Shown piece after piece: positions 11,989-18,894 of a DNA stretch of 24,800 nucleotides. The DNA is taken from positions 1 through 24,800 of the IMG/VR virus record IMGVR_UViG_3300023257_000106. The stretch is one strand, 5' to 3'. The notes under the pieces were generated by a model, which saw only the letters and a program-made list of their open reading frames with translations, ran no database searches and was not told the origin of the DNA. The stretch is from a virus. Positions within the stretch are counted from its first letter, which is position 1, and each line of letters starts with the position of its first letter. A program made the translations under genes and the position numbers.

Positions 11989-12539
11989 TGTTTAGTAAAC
12001 TAGATCTACCAGCAGCGGCTAAGAAAGGTGGAGGAGATGACTTCGCAGAGATAGTACGTACTAGGTTTAAGGTAAACAGTAAGACTACAGGTGTATTTGT
12101 AGGTGAACCTCAAGAGACATATACCCACTGGGAAGGTGAATATCCTAACAGTAAGTTCGCAGGTGTATGTACAGGAGAGAACTGTGTAATGTGTCAAGAA
12201 GGTAATAAGGCTAGGTTTGCTATGCAGATAAACTTCCTTACCTTAGATGGTACAGGTACTCCTACTATGACAATAGCAGAAGGTCCTGCTTCCTTTGCTA
12301 GAGCCTTAAGAGAGAAAGAAGAGCTTAAAGGTGAAGGTTACTTCGATGGTACAGTTATACACATCAATAGAACAGATAAGACAGCCTTTGCAGTAGATGA
12401 TATCAAAGCTCCAGCAGGGTTAGATAACCTTAAGACCATCATGGCTGAAGTACAAACCTTTGATCTTAAAGCTATGTATGAAGCAAGAGTAAAGAAGCAG
12501 TTAGAAAATGCAGATACCAGTACAACAGCTCCATATTAA
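11988..12539 (+). CDS. Putative single-stranded DNA-binding protein (gp32-like zinc motif)
   Basis: A 183-residue protein with H47-x13-C61-x4-C66-x2-C69 (THWEGEYPNSKFAGVC, then CVMC), close to the H-x12-C-x9-C-x2-C zinc site of T4 gp32. Surrounding beta-strand-rich sequence (ARFAMQINFLTLDG, EGYFDGTVIHINRTD) fits an OB fold. Its start overlaps the nuclease stop by one base, and exonuclease plus SSB is a classic phage pair. The C-terminus (ENADTSTTAPY) is only mildly acidic, unlike the strongly acidic tails of T7 gp2.5 or gp32. AAGGAGGAAAGT gives a strong ribosome site. Function is inferred from motif and context. Confidence 0.6.
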   Translation: MFSKLDLPAAAKKGGGDDFAEIVRTRFKVNSKTTGVFVGEPQETYTHWEGEYPNSKFAGVCTGENCVMCQEGNKARFAMQINFLTLDGTGTPTMTIAEGPASFARALREKEELKGEGYFDGTVIHINRTDKTAFAVDDIKAPAGLDNLKTIMAEVQTFDLKAMYEARVKKQLENADTSTTAPY

Positions 12540-12558
12540 TTTCCTTTCTTGTGGGTTG

Positions 12559-12578
12559 GGTATACAATAGTGTATACC
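12559..12578. promoter_or_regulatory. Operator-like inverted repeat before the phosphoesterase gene
   Basis: GGTATAC (12559-12565) and GTATACC (12572-12578) are perfect 7-bp arms around a 6-base spacer (AATAGT). The 20-bp element sits in the 66-base gap between the SSB-like gene and the phosphoesterase gene and includes a TACAAT that could be a -10 box with no clear -35. Confidence 0.45.
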
Positions 12579-12605
12579 TCTCCCATAGGAACAAGGGGGT
12601 GTATA

Positions 12606-13328
12606 ATGAGTATTGTTAAAAAGAAGAAACATAAACCAGTATTAGTATTCGGTGATCTACATTCACCATACCACCATAGACTAGCCTTATCCTTCCTTAA
12701 GAGAGTACATAAGGATTATGGTTGTGCAGCTGAGGTAGTATGTGTAGGTGATCTATATGACTTCCATGCCATGTCTCGCCATACAACAGAACCAGATGCA
12801 CCATCACCTGATAAGGAATATAAGAAAGCTAAGAAGTTTGTAGAGACATTAACTAAAGAGTTCCCTAAAGGTATACTAGTACTAGGTAACCATGACCTTA
12901 TACCTCAAAGACAGATGAAGGAAGCGGGTCTATCAGATGTTATCCTCAAGACATACAATGACCTATATCATCTACCTAAAGGGTGGAAGGTAGAACCTCT
13001 TAAGCATATAATAGAACCATGGGATGTATTAGTACACCATGGTATTAACACATCAGGGCCTATGGGTGCTCTTAATAAGGCTATCTTAGAAGGTTGCTCA
13101 TGTGCTCAAGGCCACTGTCACAGTGAGGCATCAGTACATTACTTTGCTAACCATGAAGCCTTAAGGTTTGCTATCAATACAGGCTGCTTATGTGATAATA
13201 CAGCATTAGCTATGAGATATGCTAAGTATTCTAAGAAGAAGGGTATCCTAGGAGCAGCTATAATATATGGTCCTAGCCATGCTATCTTCGTGCCGATGCA
13301 ATTAGGCGCCAAGGGAAGACAACGCTAG
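12606..13328 (+). CDS. Calcineurin-like metallophosphoesterase
   Basis: A 240-residue two-metal phosphoesterase. All family motifs are present: D17-x-H19 (GDLHSP), GD49-x2-D52 (GDLYDF), GN95-HD (GNHD), H144-H145 (VHHG) and G169-H170-x-H172 (GHCH). Substrates in this family range from cyclic nucleotides and nucleotides to DNA, and the sequence alone does not decide. Location among recombination genes suggests a nucleic acid or nucleotide substrate. The start at 12606 follows AAGGGGGTG (12593-12601); an in-frame ATG at 12549 would place an operator-like repeat and the ribosome site inside the gene. Confidence 0.88.
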   Translation: MSIVKKKKHKPVLVFGDLHSPYHHRLALSFLKRVHKDYGCAAEVVCVGDLYDFHAMSRHTTEPDAPSPDKEYKKAKKFVETLTKEFPKGILVLGNHDLIPQRQMKEAGLSDVILKTYNDLYHLPKGWKVEPLKHIIEPWDVLVHHGINTSGPMGALNKAILEGCSCAQGHCHSEASVHYFANHEALRFAINTGCLCDNTALAMRYAKYSKKKGILGAAIIYGPSHAIFVPMQLGAKGRQR

Positions 13329-13432
13329 CATATCGACCGAATGTTAAAAGTAGGTTTACACCCAGGAAACGGGTATTATGGTAAAAGAGTACATATATCA
13401 TACACTTACTGGGGTGGGTATAATACTACTCG

Positions 13433-13461
13433 TTGACATATGGACCCCTTCGTGTTATAAT
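13433..13461 (+). promoter_or_regulatory. Consensus sigma-70 promoter for the HNH endonuclease gene
   Basis: TTGACA (13433-13438), 17 bases, TATAAT (13456-13461), an exact consensus match 25 bases before the HNH start codon. The TTG in the -35 is not a start codon. Confidence 0.85.
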
Positions 13462-13486
13462 AAGGGTACGAAAGGAGATTGACCAT

Positions 13487-13963
13487 ATGACCACATGCTT
13501 TTGTAAGACATGCAACGAGGTACTAACGGAAGATAACTGGGCTCCAAACAGACGGAAGAAGGGGTACAATCTGTGTAATCATTGTTATAGTGCGTACCTT
13601 AGAGCATGGAGAGCAAAGAACTCCAAAGAGGATACACCCAGAAGGAAGATGTACAGAGATAAGTGGAAGTGGACCAAGTATCAGGACAATAAGGACAAGG
13701 CCATTCAACGCCTGGGAGGGAGATGCAACATGTGTGGACTTTATGACAGAGAACTATCTGTGTTTGAATTCCATCACATAGACCATACTACTAAAGACCC
13801 TAAGAATAATATAGTTATCTTACTTAGACAAAACTGGGGAGATAGGATAGAGACAGAGCTTGACAAGTGTGTTGTGTTATGTGCCAATTGTCATAGGAAG
13901 GTACACGCCAGAGACAAGTACGATGCTCATAAGAAACGTGGTTCCAAGGGGAGGAAGAGATGA
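13487..13963 (+). CDS. HNH endonuclease, likely free-standing homing type
   Basis: A 158-residue protein with an N-terminal C4/C6/C9 and C30-x2-C33 zinc-finger-like part, a basic linker (PRRKMYRDKWKW), then the HNH core: C80-x2-C83, H96-H97 (FEFHHIDH), and C132-x2-C135-H136 with H140 (LCANCHRKVH). The C-terminus is strongly basic. Architecture matches phage HNH homing endonucleases that insert between genes. It has its own consensus promoter, and AAAGGAG (13471-13477) selects ATG 13487; a longer frame from TTG 13433 would translate the promoter. Its stop overlaps the next ATG. It shares the operon layout with small genes but may be a recent insertion. Confidence 0.88.
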   Translation: MTTCFCKTCNEVLTEDNWAPNRRKKGYNLCNHCYSAYLRAWRAKNSKEDTPRRKMYRDKWKWTKYQDNKDKAIQRLGGRCNMCGLYDRELSVFEFHHIDHTTKDPKNNIVILLRQNWGDRIETELDKCVVLCANCHRKVHARDKYDAHKKRGSKGRKR

Positions 13964-14124
13964 GTATATATAAAGTTATACTACGTATAGGTATTCAGGT
14001 ATGTATAGGATTGGTTGCTATGCGTTATGGTAGTGGTACTATAGGGTTCTTTGTATTCCTACCCATATGGGCAATTAGTTGGCTATGTTACGATAGGGTA
14101 GCGAAACTTGATTGGGGGGTATAG
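13960..14124 (+). CDS. Two-helix membrane protein of unknown function (54 aa)
   Basis: ATG 13960 overlaps the HNH stop and follows GAGGAAGAG (13951-13959). The product begins MSIYKVILRIGIQVCIGLVA and contains two hydrophobic stretches (about 6-21 and 27-43) with a short turn, ending in a polar tail DRVAKLDWGV. A holin-like shape is possible but it lies far from the lysis genes. No family recognised. Confidence 0.55.
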   Translation: MSIYKVILRIGIQVCIGLVAMRYGSGTIGFFVFLPIWAISWLCYDRVAKLDWGV

Positions 14125-14361
14125 ATGACACAGAAGATACGGGATAGGGTTAAGGAACTACAGGAGCAGTTGTATGAGGACTTAGATTACTATGATTATG
14201 GTATGAGGAGTGTTGATAAGTTATGTACTACTATAGAGAAGTTATGTGATGTGGTGGAAAGCATTAAGATAGATAAGGTTGACTATAGAAATGAGTATGT
14301 AGAGACTAACCGCACCGCTGACCTTAAGAAGGCTCTTAAAGAGTGGGGGGATAAGGTATGA
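14125..14361 (+). CDS. Helical protein of unknown function (78 aa)
   Basis: It starts directly after the upstream stop with GGGGGGT (14114-14120) as a ribosome site. The sequence begins MTQKIRDRVKELQEQLYEDL and is charged, with coiled-coil-like helices (CTTIEKLCDVVESIKIDKV). No enzyme motif. It overlaps the HEIIE-motif gene by four bases, so they are probably translated together. Confidence 0.65.
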   Translation: MTQKIRDRVKELQEQLYEDLDYYDYGMRSVDKLCTTIEKLCDVVESIKIDKVDYRNEYVETNRTADLKKALKEWGDKV

Positions 14362-14648
14362 AGATACCCACTAAACTAGATATACTAGGACAGATGTTTA
14401 TAGTAAAGAAGAACAAGGCCTTATCAGATGAGACAGGTAGTGTATTATGTGGTAGTTCTATAGCAGCTAAACAGGAGATACACATTAATACATCCTTCCC
14501 TCAAGAGGTACAAGAGTGTACTCTTATACATGAGATAATAGAAACTCTTAATACCTTACTGGAGATGGAGATGCCTCATAAGAATATATCATCATTAGAA
14601 TCAGGTCTATATCAAGTACTTAAAACTAACAAGCTATTGAAGGATTAA
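14358..14648 (+). CDS. Metallopeptidase-like protein with HEIIE motif
   Basis: A 96-residue protein whose core is IHINTSFPQEVQE followed by TLIHEIIETLN (H58-E59-x2-E62). This resembles a family of short phage proteins related to ImmA/IrrE-type (M78-like) metallopeptidases, in which the helix normally reads HExxH. Here the second histidine is glutamate, so activity is uncertain; the protein may bind a metal or partner instead. The C-terminal segment SLESGLYQVLKTNKLL also fits that family as I know it. There is no signal peptide, so it acts in the cytoplasm. It is followed by the GroES-like gene after 17 bases. Confidence 0.6.
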   Translation: MKIPTKLDILGQMFIVKKNKALSDETGSVLCGSSIAAKQEIHINTSFPQEVQECTLIHEIIETLNTLLEMEMPHKNISSLESGLYQVLKTNKLLKD

Positions 14649-14665
14649 CCTACAAGGAGAATAAC

Positions 14666-14980
14666 ATGTCAAGACTTAAACCACACGCTGATTATCTAAT
14701 ACTTAAGCCAGATCCAGATGGAGTACAGAAGGTAGGTAGGATATTTGTAGATACTAATGTAGCATCAGATCTACTTATAGGTACTGTAATAGAAGCAGGT
14801 CCAGGTAAGCTACTGTATGACGGTTCATATGCAGACCTTACCTTTACTGAGGGTATGAAGGTAGTATATCCTAAGTATGCTACAGAGATAAAGCTAGATG
14901 GTGGTAAGTTCCATATTGTAGTAGCAGCTGAGATACTTAGTGAACTGATTGAGGAAGAAGGTGATGATGAGAAGGAATGA
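14666..14980 (+). CDS. GroES-like co-chaperonin (Cpn10 family)
   Basis: A 104-residue protein aligned end to end with GroES: RLKPHADYLILKPD (GroES IRPLHDRVIVKR), the mobile-loop region with GRIFVDT (I26-F27-V28 in place of the GroEL-binding IVL), GTVIEAGPGKLL (GroES GEVLAVGNGRIL), GMKVVYPKYATEIKLDGGKF (GroES GDIVIFNDGYGVKSEKIDN), and VVAAEILSEL. It would cap host GroEL to fold phage proteins, as T4 gp31 does for the capsid protein. No GroEL is in the window. AAGGAGAATAAC (14654-14665) precedes the ATG. The C-terminal tail is acidic and overlaps the next gene. Confidence 0.85.
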   Translation: MSRLKPHADYLILKPDPDGVQKVGRIFVDTNVASDLLIGTVIEAGPGKLLYDGSYADLTFTEGMKVVYPKYATEIKLDGGKFHIVVAAEILSELIEEEGDDEKE

Positions 14981-15293
14981 AGTAAAGGATGAAGATTACC
15001 TTGATTATATAAGAGAGCAACCATGCTGTATATGTGGACATAAGTCTTATGGTGATAAGCCTACAGGTAAACCTCATCATAGTGCTGCTCATCATGTTAA
15101 TGGTAGATGGAATGATTATGATACAGTACCCTTATGTGACTTTAAGACATCATCATATGGTAATAATAACTGTCACCATGACACAGTACATAAGAAGATG
15201 AAGCATTATAGACCTATATTAACTAAAGTATCACATGAGTATAGACTAAGGTATATAGAGATACATGGAGATGTAGTAGAAGAGGAGGTATAG
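14964..15293 (+). CDS. HNH-like nuclease of the DUF968/NinG-related type
   Basis: A 109-residue protein with EQPCCICG (C21, C22, C24), PHHSAAHHV (H38-H39, H43-H44), VPLC (C58) and CHHDTVHKK (C70, H71, H76). This is the His-Cys pattern of lambdoid recombination-associated HNH proteins (DUF968, Ref/NinG-like), which are single-strand or RecA-linked nucleases. The start is uncertain: ATG 14964 with AAGAAGGTG upstream is chosen; TTG 14949, GTG 14961 or ATG 14967 are possible. It overlaps the GroES end. With RecA and a RuvC-like resolvase nearby it probably belongs to the recombination set. Confidence 0.7.
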   Translation: MMRRNEVKDEDYLDYIREQPCCICGHKSYGDKPTGKPHHSAAHHVNGRWNDYDTVPLCDFKTSSYGNNNCHHDTVHKKMKHYRPILTKVSHEYRLRYIEIHGDVVEEEV

Positions 15294-15294
15294 G

Positions 15295-15666
15295 ATGCCT
15301 GTAAGGACTTTAGCTGTGGATGTAGATTATACTCTTATTAACGGACATGATGAACTGTTCCCTGGTGTAGAGAATAAGCTTAAGGAGTGGAAGGTAAGAT
15401 ATACTACCCTTATATGTTGGTCACATAGTGGAGGAGATCATGCTAAGAGAGTATGTAAGAAGCATAAGATAGAGAAATACTTTACACACTTTATAGATAA
15501 GCCTGATGTTATAGTAGATGATAGACCAGAGAGTATAATAGAGTTCCCTGCTATACTACATGTAGTAGACCCTAAGAAGTGGTGGTCTTTACCAGACAAA
15601 GAACTGTTTAAGTATAGTAGAGACTGGTTCCATGATAACTATACGAGAGAAGAGGAGGATAAGTAA
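15295..15666 (+). CDS. HAD-superfamily phosphatase-like protein
   Basis: A 123-residue protein with D9-x-D11 in AVDVDYTLI (motif I), CWSHSGGDHA around S43 (motif II), K69 in IDKPD (motif III) and IVDDRP (D75-D76, motif IV). This is a minimal HAD phosphatase without a cap domain. The substrate is unknown; short phage HADs may act on nucleotides or nucleic acid ends. It is a second HAD besides the PseT-like one at 8212, and the two are only distantly alike. GAGGAGGTA lies just upstream and the next ATG overlaps its stop. Confidence 0.8.
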   Translation: MPVRTLAVDVDYTLINGHDELFPGVENKLKEWKVRYTTLICWSHSGGDHAKRVCKKHKIEKYFTHFIDKPDVIVDDRPESIIEFPAILHVVDPKKWWSLPDKELFKYSRDWFHDNYTREEEDK

Positions 15667-15788
15667 TGAGAAAATCAAGGTTAGTGGTAATGGTTATAGG
15701 TATACAATTAATGTCTCTTCTATTAGGTTTAGGAGCTATAGGAGCTATTGTATATGTAAGTATTCACTTTATTAGTAAGGTTTGGTAA
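15666..15788 (+). CDS. 40-residue single-pass membrane protein
   Basis: ATG 15666 overlaps the preceding stop (TAATG), with GAGGAGGAT (15652-15660) upstream. The product begins MRKSRLVVMVIGIQLMSLL, and the hydrophobic region spans about residues 6-37, ending in FISKVW. A basic N-terminus points to the cytoplasm. No family is recognised. Confidence 0.55.
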   Translation: MRKSRLVVMVIGIQLMSLLLGLGAIGAIVYVSIHFISKVW

Positions 15789-15801
15789 GGGGAGGTATAG
15801 T

Positions 15802-15996
15802 ATGAGGATTAAGGACTATATGACTACAGAAGGGAAGAAGATACTCATTGACATGGATAGGGTTATCTATATACTACCCAGCAGTGATACGGTAAGGATG
15901 GGGTTCACTAGTGGTGGTCACATAAATGTTACTCTAGAGAGTGCTCGTAAACTGCTCGATGGTTTATGGTTTGACTATTCTGAGGAGGATAAGTAA
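15802..15996 (+). CDS. Small protein of unknown function (64 aa)
   Basis: GGGGAGGT (15789-15796) precedes ATG 15802. The product begins MRIKDYMTTEGKKILIDMDR and shows a beta-rich middle (RMGFTSGGHINVTLESAR) followed by a helix, like a small antiparallel domain. No family is recognised. Its stop overlaps the next ATG. Confidence 0.65.
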   Translation: MRIKDYMTTEGKKILIDMDRVIYILPSSDTVRMGFTSGGHINVTLESARKLLDGLWFDYSEEDK

Positions 15997-16451
15997 TGGT
16001 ATGTAAAGTATGTGAGAAGTGGAATGAGGAGTTCCAAGCTAAGTGTGACTGTGTTGAGGATAGCGTGACACTAGCGGAGCAGGAAGCTAAAGTATATGGT
16101 CTTGACATGTGTATAAGCAAGCCTTCAAGGACTGCAGTTGTACCGCCCTATTCCTCAGGTGATATGGTACAGCTAAGTGACGGGTACTATACACCAGATC
16201 AGAGGGGTGAAGGCTGTACAGGATGCTCCTCATGCAACGATTGTACGTCAGACAAGGGTACATACATGATTAAGGATGATTATATGGAAGAGATGTTAGA
16301 TGGCATAGCAGAGGTACGTAGGATACATAGAAGTGATAAGGAAGGTGAAGAAGGTATAGATACAGCTCTTATTAAGATAATACTTAATGCTACAGGTATG
16401 TTGAATGCACTGTTGGAAGAGGATAAACTGTTGGAATCATTGGGGGAATAG
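15996..16451 (+). CDS. Cysteine-rich N-terminal protein of unknown function (151 aa)
   Basis: It begins MVCKVCEKWNEEFQAKCDCV. A second cysteine cluster GCTGCSSCNDC lies near residue 75. The C-terminal third is acidic and helical (MLDGIAEVRRIHRSDKEG, then MLNALLEEDKLLESLGE). The spacing suggests two metal-binding modules joined by a Pro/Ser/Tyr-rich linker. Codons in the first part differ in style from the later part, a possible sign of a composite origin. No family is recognised. Confidence 0.65.
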   Translation: MVCKVCEKWNEEFQAKCDCVEDSVTLAEQEAKVYGLDMCISKPSRTAVVPPYSSGDMVQLSDGYYTPDQRGEGCTGCSSCNDCTSDKGTYMIKDDYMEEMLDGIAEVRRIHRSDKEGEEGIDTALIKIILNATGMLNALLEEDKLLESLGE

Positions 16452-16682
16452 ATGATGGCACCTAAACCATACTGGCTACTTCTTTATAAGGGGAATGGTA
16501 AGGATTGTCCTAAGTGTGAGGAGCCTTTAGAGGCTCTTACTGAGGATGGTATAGCATACCGCTGTACCGGATGTGCCTCTGTATATTACACTAAGGCAGC
16601 TACACTTCAGGAATACCCCCCAAGTTGTGCAGACTGCCTGTCACGAGCCGATAACGGTATAAAAAGGGATAGCCATGAGTAG
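16452..16682 (+). CDS. Zinc-ribbon-like protein with three CxxC pairs (76 aa)
   Basis: It starts right after the upstream stop and overlaps the polymerase start. CxxC pairs at C19-C22 (DCPKCE), C38-C41 (RCTGCAS) and C59-C62 (SCADCL) give one classic zinc ribbon plus an extra pair. It lies directly before polA, so a replication accessory role is possible, but this is context only. ATG 16455 is an alternative start. Confidence 0.65.
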   Translation: MMAPKPYWLLLYKGNGKDCPKCEEPLEALTEDGIAYRCTGCASVYYTKAATLQEYPPSCADCLSRADNGIKRDSHE

Positions 16683-18408
16683 TATCAACTACGTAGCCAT
16701 AGACATAGAAACAACTGGTCTTAACAGTCATAAGGAAGATGTGTTATGTACTGGTATATATAGCCCTAAGAAGTTTGTATGTGGTAAGGGTAAGAATGTA
16801 CCCCCTAACCTCCTTGACTATCAACAGATATATCACAATGGTCTATTCGACTGTCAATGGGGTATAGAAGGATTAAGGTTAGATCATGATACAGCTATCC
16901 TCTCCTCCCTCCTACCCGTAGAAAGCCATAGCTTAGAAGACCTAGCTGTAGACTTCCTAGGTGTTAAGAGATGGAAGAAGATGGTTAACCGTAAGAAGCT
17001 AGATGATAGTGATGATACTAAAGCATACAATAAGATAGACTGTGAACAGACATATAACCTATTCCCCGTACTGTGGAAGGCTGTAGAGAAGAGGGGTATG
17101 TTAGACTATTATCTTAACTATTCCATGCCCTTAGCTAGAGAACTACTACATATGATAGAAGGAGGAGTACGTATAGATGTAGATAAACTACATGAACTAG
17201 CTACAGAGTATAACACCAAGGCACAGGAACAAGTAGATACCCTTAAATCATCATACCCTAAGTATATAAAGAGAATAGAACAGAAGCTACTTAGAGAAGC
17301 TAGAGCTAAGGTAAAGGGTATGAGCTATAAAGACCTAAGAACAGCTAACCCTGCCAAGTATAAAGCTACCTTCAACATTAACTCAGTACAACAGATGCTT
17401 AAGCTGTTCCACCTAGATGGCCTATACCCTAAGGTAATAGACCCTAAGACAAAGAAGATGAAGAACAGTACCAGTAATGAAGCCTTATCAGCCATAGACA
17501 GTCCTATAGCTACCATAATACTAGAATATAGAAGTCTTATAAAGATAGCCCAGTTCTTTGCTAAGTGGGATGAGGTAAGAATAGAGGATATGATATACCC
17601 ATCATACTCAACATACAAGGTAAGAACAGGTAGAGCGTCATCATCAGAACCTAACATACAACAAGTACCTGTAAGAAGAGATGGTAGAGTAAGGGAGATA
17701 TTCATACCAGCAGAAGGTAAACTATTCAGTATAGCAGATTATAGCCAAATAGAACTAAGATTAGCAGCTCACTTCTCCTGTGATGAGCACCTGATAGCCC
17801 TTATATCAAGTGGTGTAGACTTCCACGGATGGGTAGCTAAAGACATAATGGGCTTAGACTGTGAACCTAATGAAGTAAAGAAGAAGTACCCTGCTGCTAG
17901 AGACATATCTAAGACCCTAGTATACCTTACCCTATACGGTGGTGGAGTAGCAAGGTTCCAAGGTAACCTACAAGCTCAAGATATACACATGGAAGAAGCT
18001 AAGTGTAGGGAAATACTGAAGAAGTTCTATGCTACCTTCCCTCAACTAAGACAGTACGGCTTTACCTTAGGAGCTGTAGCAGAAAGACAGTTATATGTAA
18101 CCTCCCTATTTGGTCGTAAGCTGTGGTTAGATGAAGAGAATGCTAGGTTCTTTGCTCTTAATACTAAGCTACAGGGTAGTGCAGGGGAGTTAACCTTATT
18201 CTCCTTAATAGGTATGGGGCCTGCTATAAGAGAGATAGGGGGTAGGTTAGTAGCTACTATACATGATGAGGTTATAGTAGAACATACTCCTGATATAACA
18301 GATAATGTTAATGATATAATACAACATCATATGATAGAGAAGGTACAGGGTTTAAGGGTTCCATTAGAAGCTGAAGTTAATGTAGGAACAACATGGGGGG
18401 CTAAATGA
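16675..18408 (+). CDS. polA: Family A DNA polymerase with 3'-5' exonuclease
   Basis: A 577-residue replicative polymerase. The exonuclease domain has D10-x-E12 (AIDIETTG), N55-x2-F58-D59 (HNGLFDCQ) and Y118-x3-D122 (YNKIDCEQT), so proofreading residues are intact. The polymerase domain has motif A D355 (DYSQIELRLAAH), motif B R409-x3-K413-x7-YG (RDISKTLVYLTLYGG) and motif C H530-D531-E532 (ATIHDEVIVE). The motif B position equivalent to Escherichia Pol I Phe762 is Tyr417, as in T7 polymerase. There is no 5'-3' exonuclease domain. It is compact compared with T7 gp5 (704). ATG overlaps the zinc-ribbon gene by eight bases. The helicase/primase is not in the window. Confidence 0.95.
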   Translation: MSSINYVAIDIETTGLNSHKEDVLCTGIYSPKKFVCGKGKNVPPNLLDYQQIYHNGLFDCQWGIEGLRLDHDTAILSSLLPVESHSLEDLAVDFLGVKRWKKMVNRKKLDDSDDTKAYNKIDCEQTYNLFPVLWKAVEKRGMLDYYLNYSMPLARELLHMIEGGVRIDVDKLHELATEYNTKAQEQVDTLKSSYPKYIKRIEQKLLREARAKVKGMSYKDLRTANPAKYKATFNINSVQQMLKLFHLDGLYPKVIDPKTKKMKNSTSNEALSAIDSPIATIILEYRSLIKIAQFFAKWDEVRIEDMIYPSYSTYKVRTGRASSSEPNIQQVPVRRDGRVREIFIPAEGKLFSIADYSQIELRLAAHFSCDEHLIALISSGVDFHGWVAKDIMGLDCEPNEVKKKYPAARDISKTLVYLTLYGGGVARFQGNLQAQDIHMEEAKCREILKKFYATFPQLRQYGFTLGAVAERQLYVTSLFGRKLWLDEENARFFALNTKLQGSAGELTLFSLIGMGPAIREIGGRLVATIHDEVIVEHTPDITDNVNDIIQHHMIEKVQGLRVPLEAEVNVGTTWGAK

Positions 18409-18551
18409 GTGAGAATGTAGAGGGACTGCCTATAGTAGTGATGGATGAAAGAGAGTGGACCGAGGAAGACCAGAGGATACTGGATATATTACATGACATG
18501 TTAGGGGAGTACGGCCCCTGGGGGGATAAAGATGAGAGAGATAAAGTTTAG
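18405..18551 (+). CDS. Acidic small protein of unknown function (48 aa)
   Basis: ATG 18405 overlaps the polA stop (ATGA). The product begins MSENVEGLPIVVMDEREW and is acidic and helical (EEDQRILDILHDML). It overlaps the YopX-family gene by 20 bases. No family is recognised. The overlaps at both ends argue that it is translated. Confidence 0.5.
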   Translation: MSENVEGLPIVVMDEREWTEEDQRILDILHDMLGEYGPWGDKDERDKV

Positions 18552-18894
18552 GGTGTGGGATGGTATGGAGAAGCGCATGATTTCATGGTGTGAAACCCTA
18601 CAACGTACGCTATTACAGTTCACTATGCCAAACATGAACCAAGCTCGATTCAGTGCTATGCAGTACACAGGTCTTAAAGATAAGAATGGTATAGAGATAT
18701 ATGAAGGTGATGTACTTTCTTACCAGGGGAGTGTACTCCCCGGAGTAGAGTACATAGACTGGACAAGGGGTCCAGTAGATTCTTATGACTGTTCAATGGA
18801 CTGGTGTATAGGCTTTACCTTTGAAGAAGATCCCGAAGACTGTGAAGTAATAGGTAATATATATGAGAACCCTGACTTACTTAAGGAGATATAG
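18532..18894 (+). CDS. YopX-family protein
   Basis: A 120-residue protein with the full YopX signature: MREIKFRVWDGMEKRM at the N-terminus, MQYTGLKDKNGIEIYEGDVL in the middle and VIGNIYENPDLL at the end. YopX proteins are widespread in phages and prophages, form small beta-barrel-like folds, and have no established role. GGGGGGAT (18520-18527) precedes the ATG. A perfect hairpin (GGGGAGT-GT-ACTCCCC, 18726-18741) lies inside the coding sequence. Confidence 0.92.
   Translation: MREIKFRVWDGMEKRMISWCETLQRTLLQFTMPNMNQARFSAMQYTGLKDKNGIEIYEGDVLSYQGSVLPGVEYIDWTRGPVDSYDCSMDWCIGFTFEEDPEDCEVIGNIYENPDLLKEI

Noticed and set aside
13395-13409. TATATCATACACTTA shared with 4304-4318
   Set aside because: A 15-base match in AT-rich DNA is near chance expectation; no matching promoter boxes accompany the second copy.
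13433-13486. TTG-started N-terminal extension of the HNH protein
   Set aside because: It would translate a perfect -35/-10 promoter; the ATG at 13487 has an ideal ribosome site.
14949-14963. TTG-started extension of the HNH/DUF968-like protein
   Set aside because: TTG lies inside the GroES coding end and upstream of the AAGAAGGTG ribosome site; later ATG codons fit better.
17325-17705. Minus-strand frame of 126 codons inside polA
   Set aside because: Antisense to the conserved polymerase domain, with no ribosome site; composition is a shadow of polA codons.
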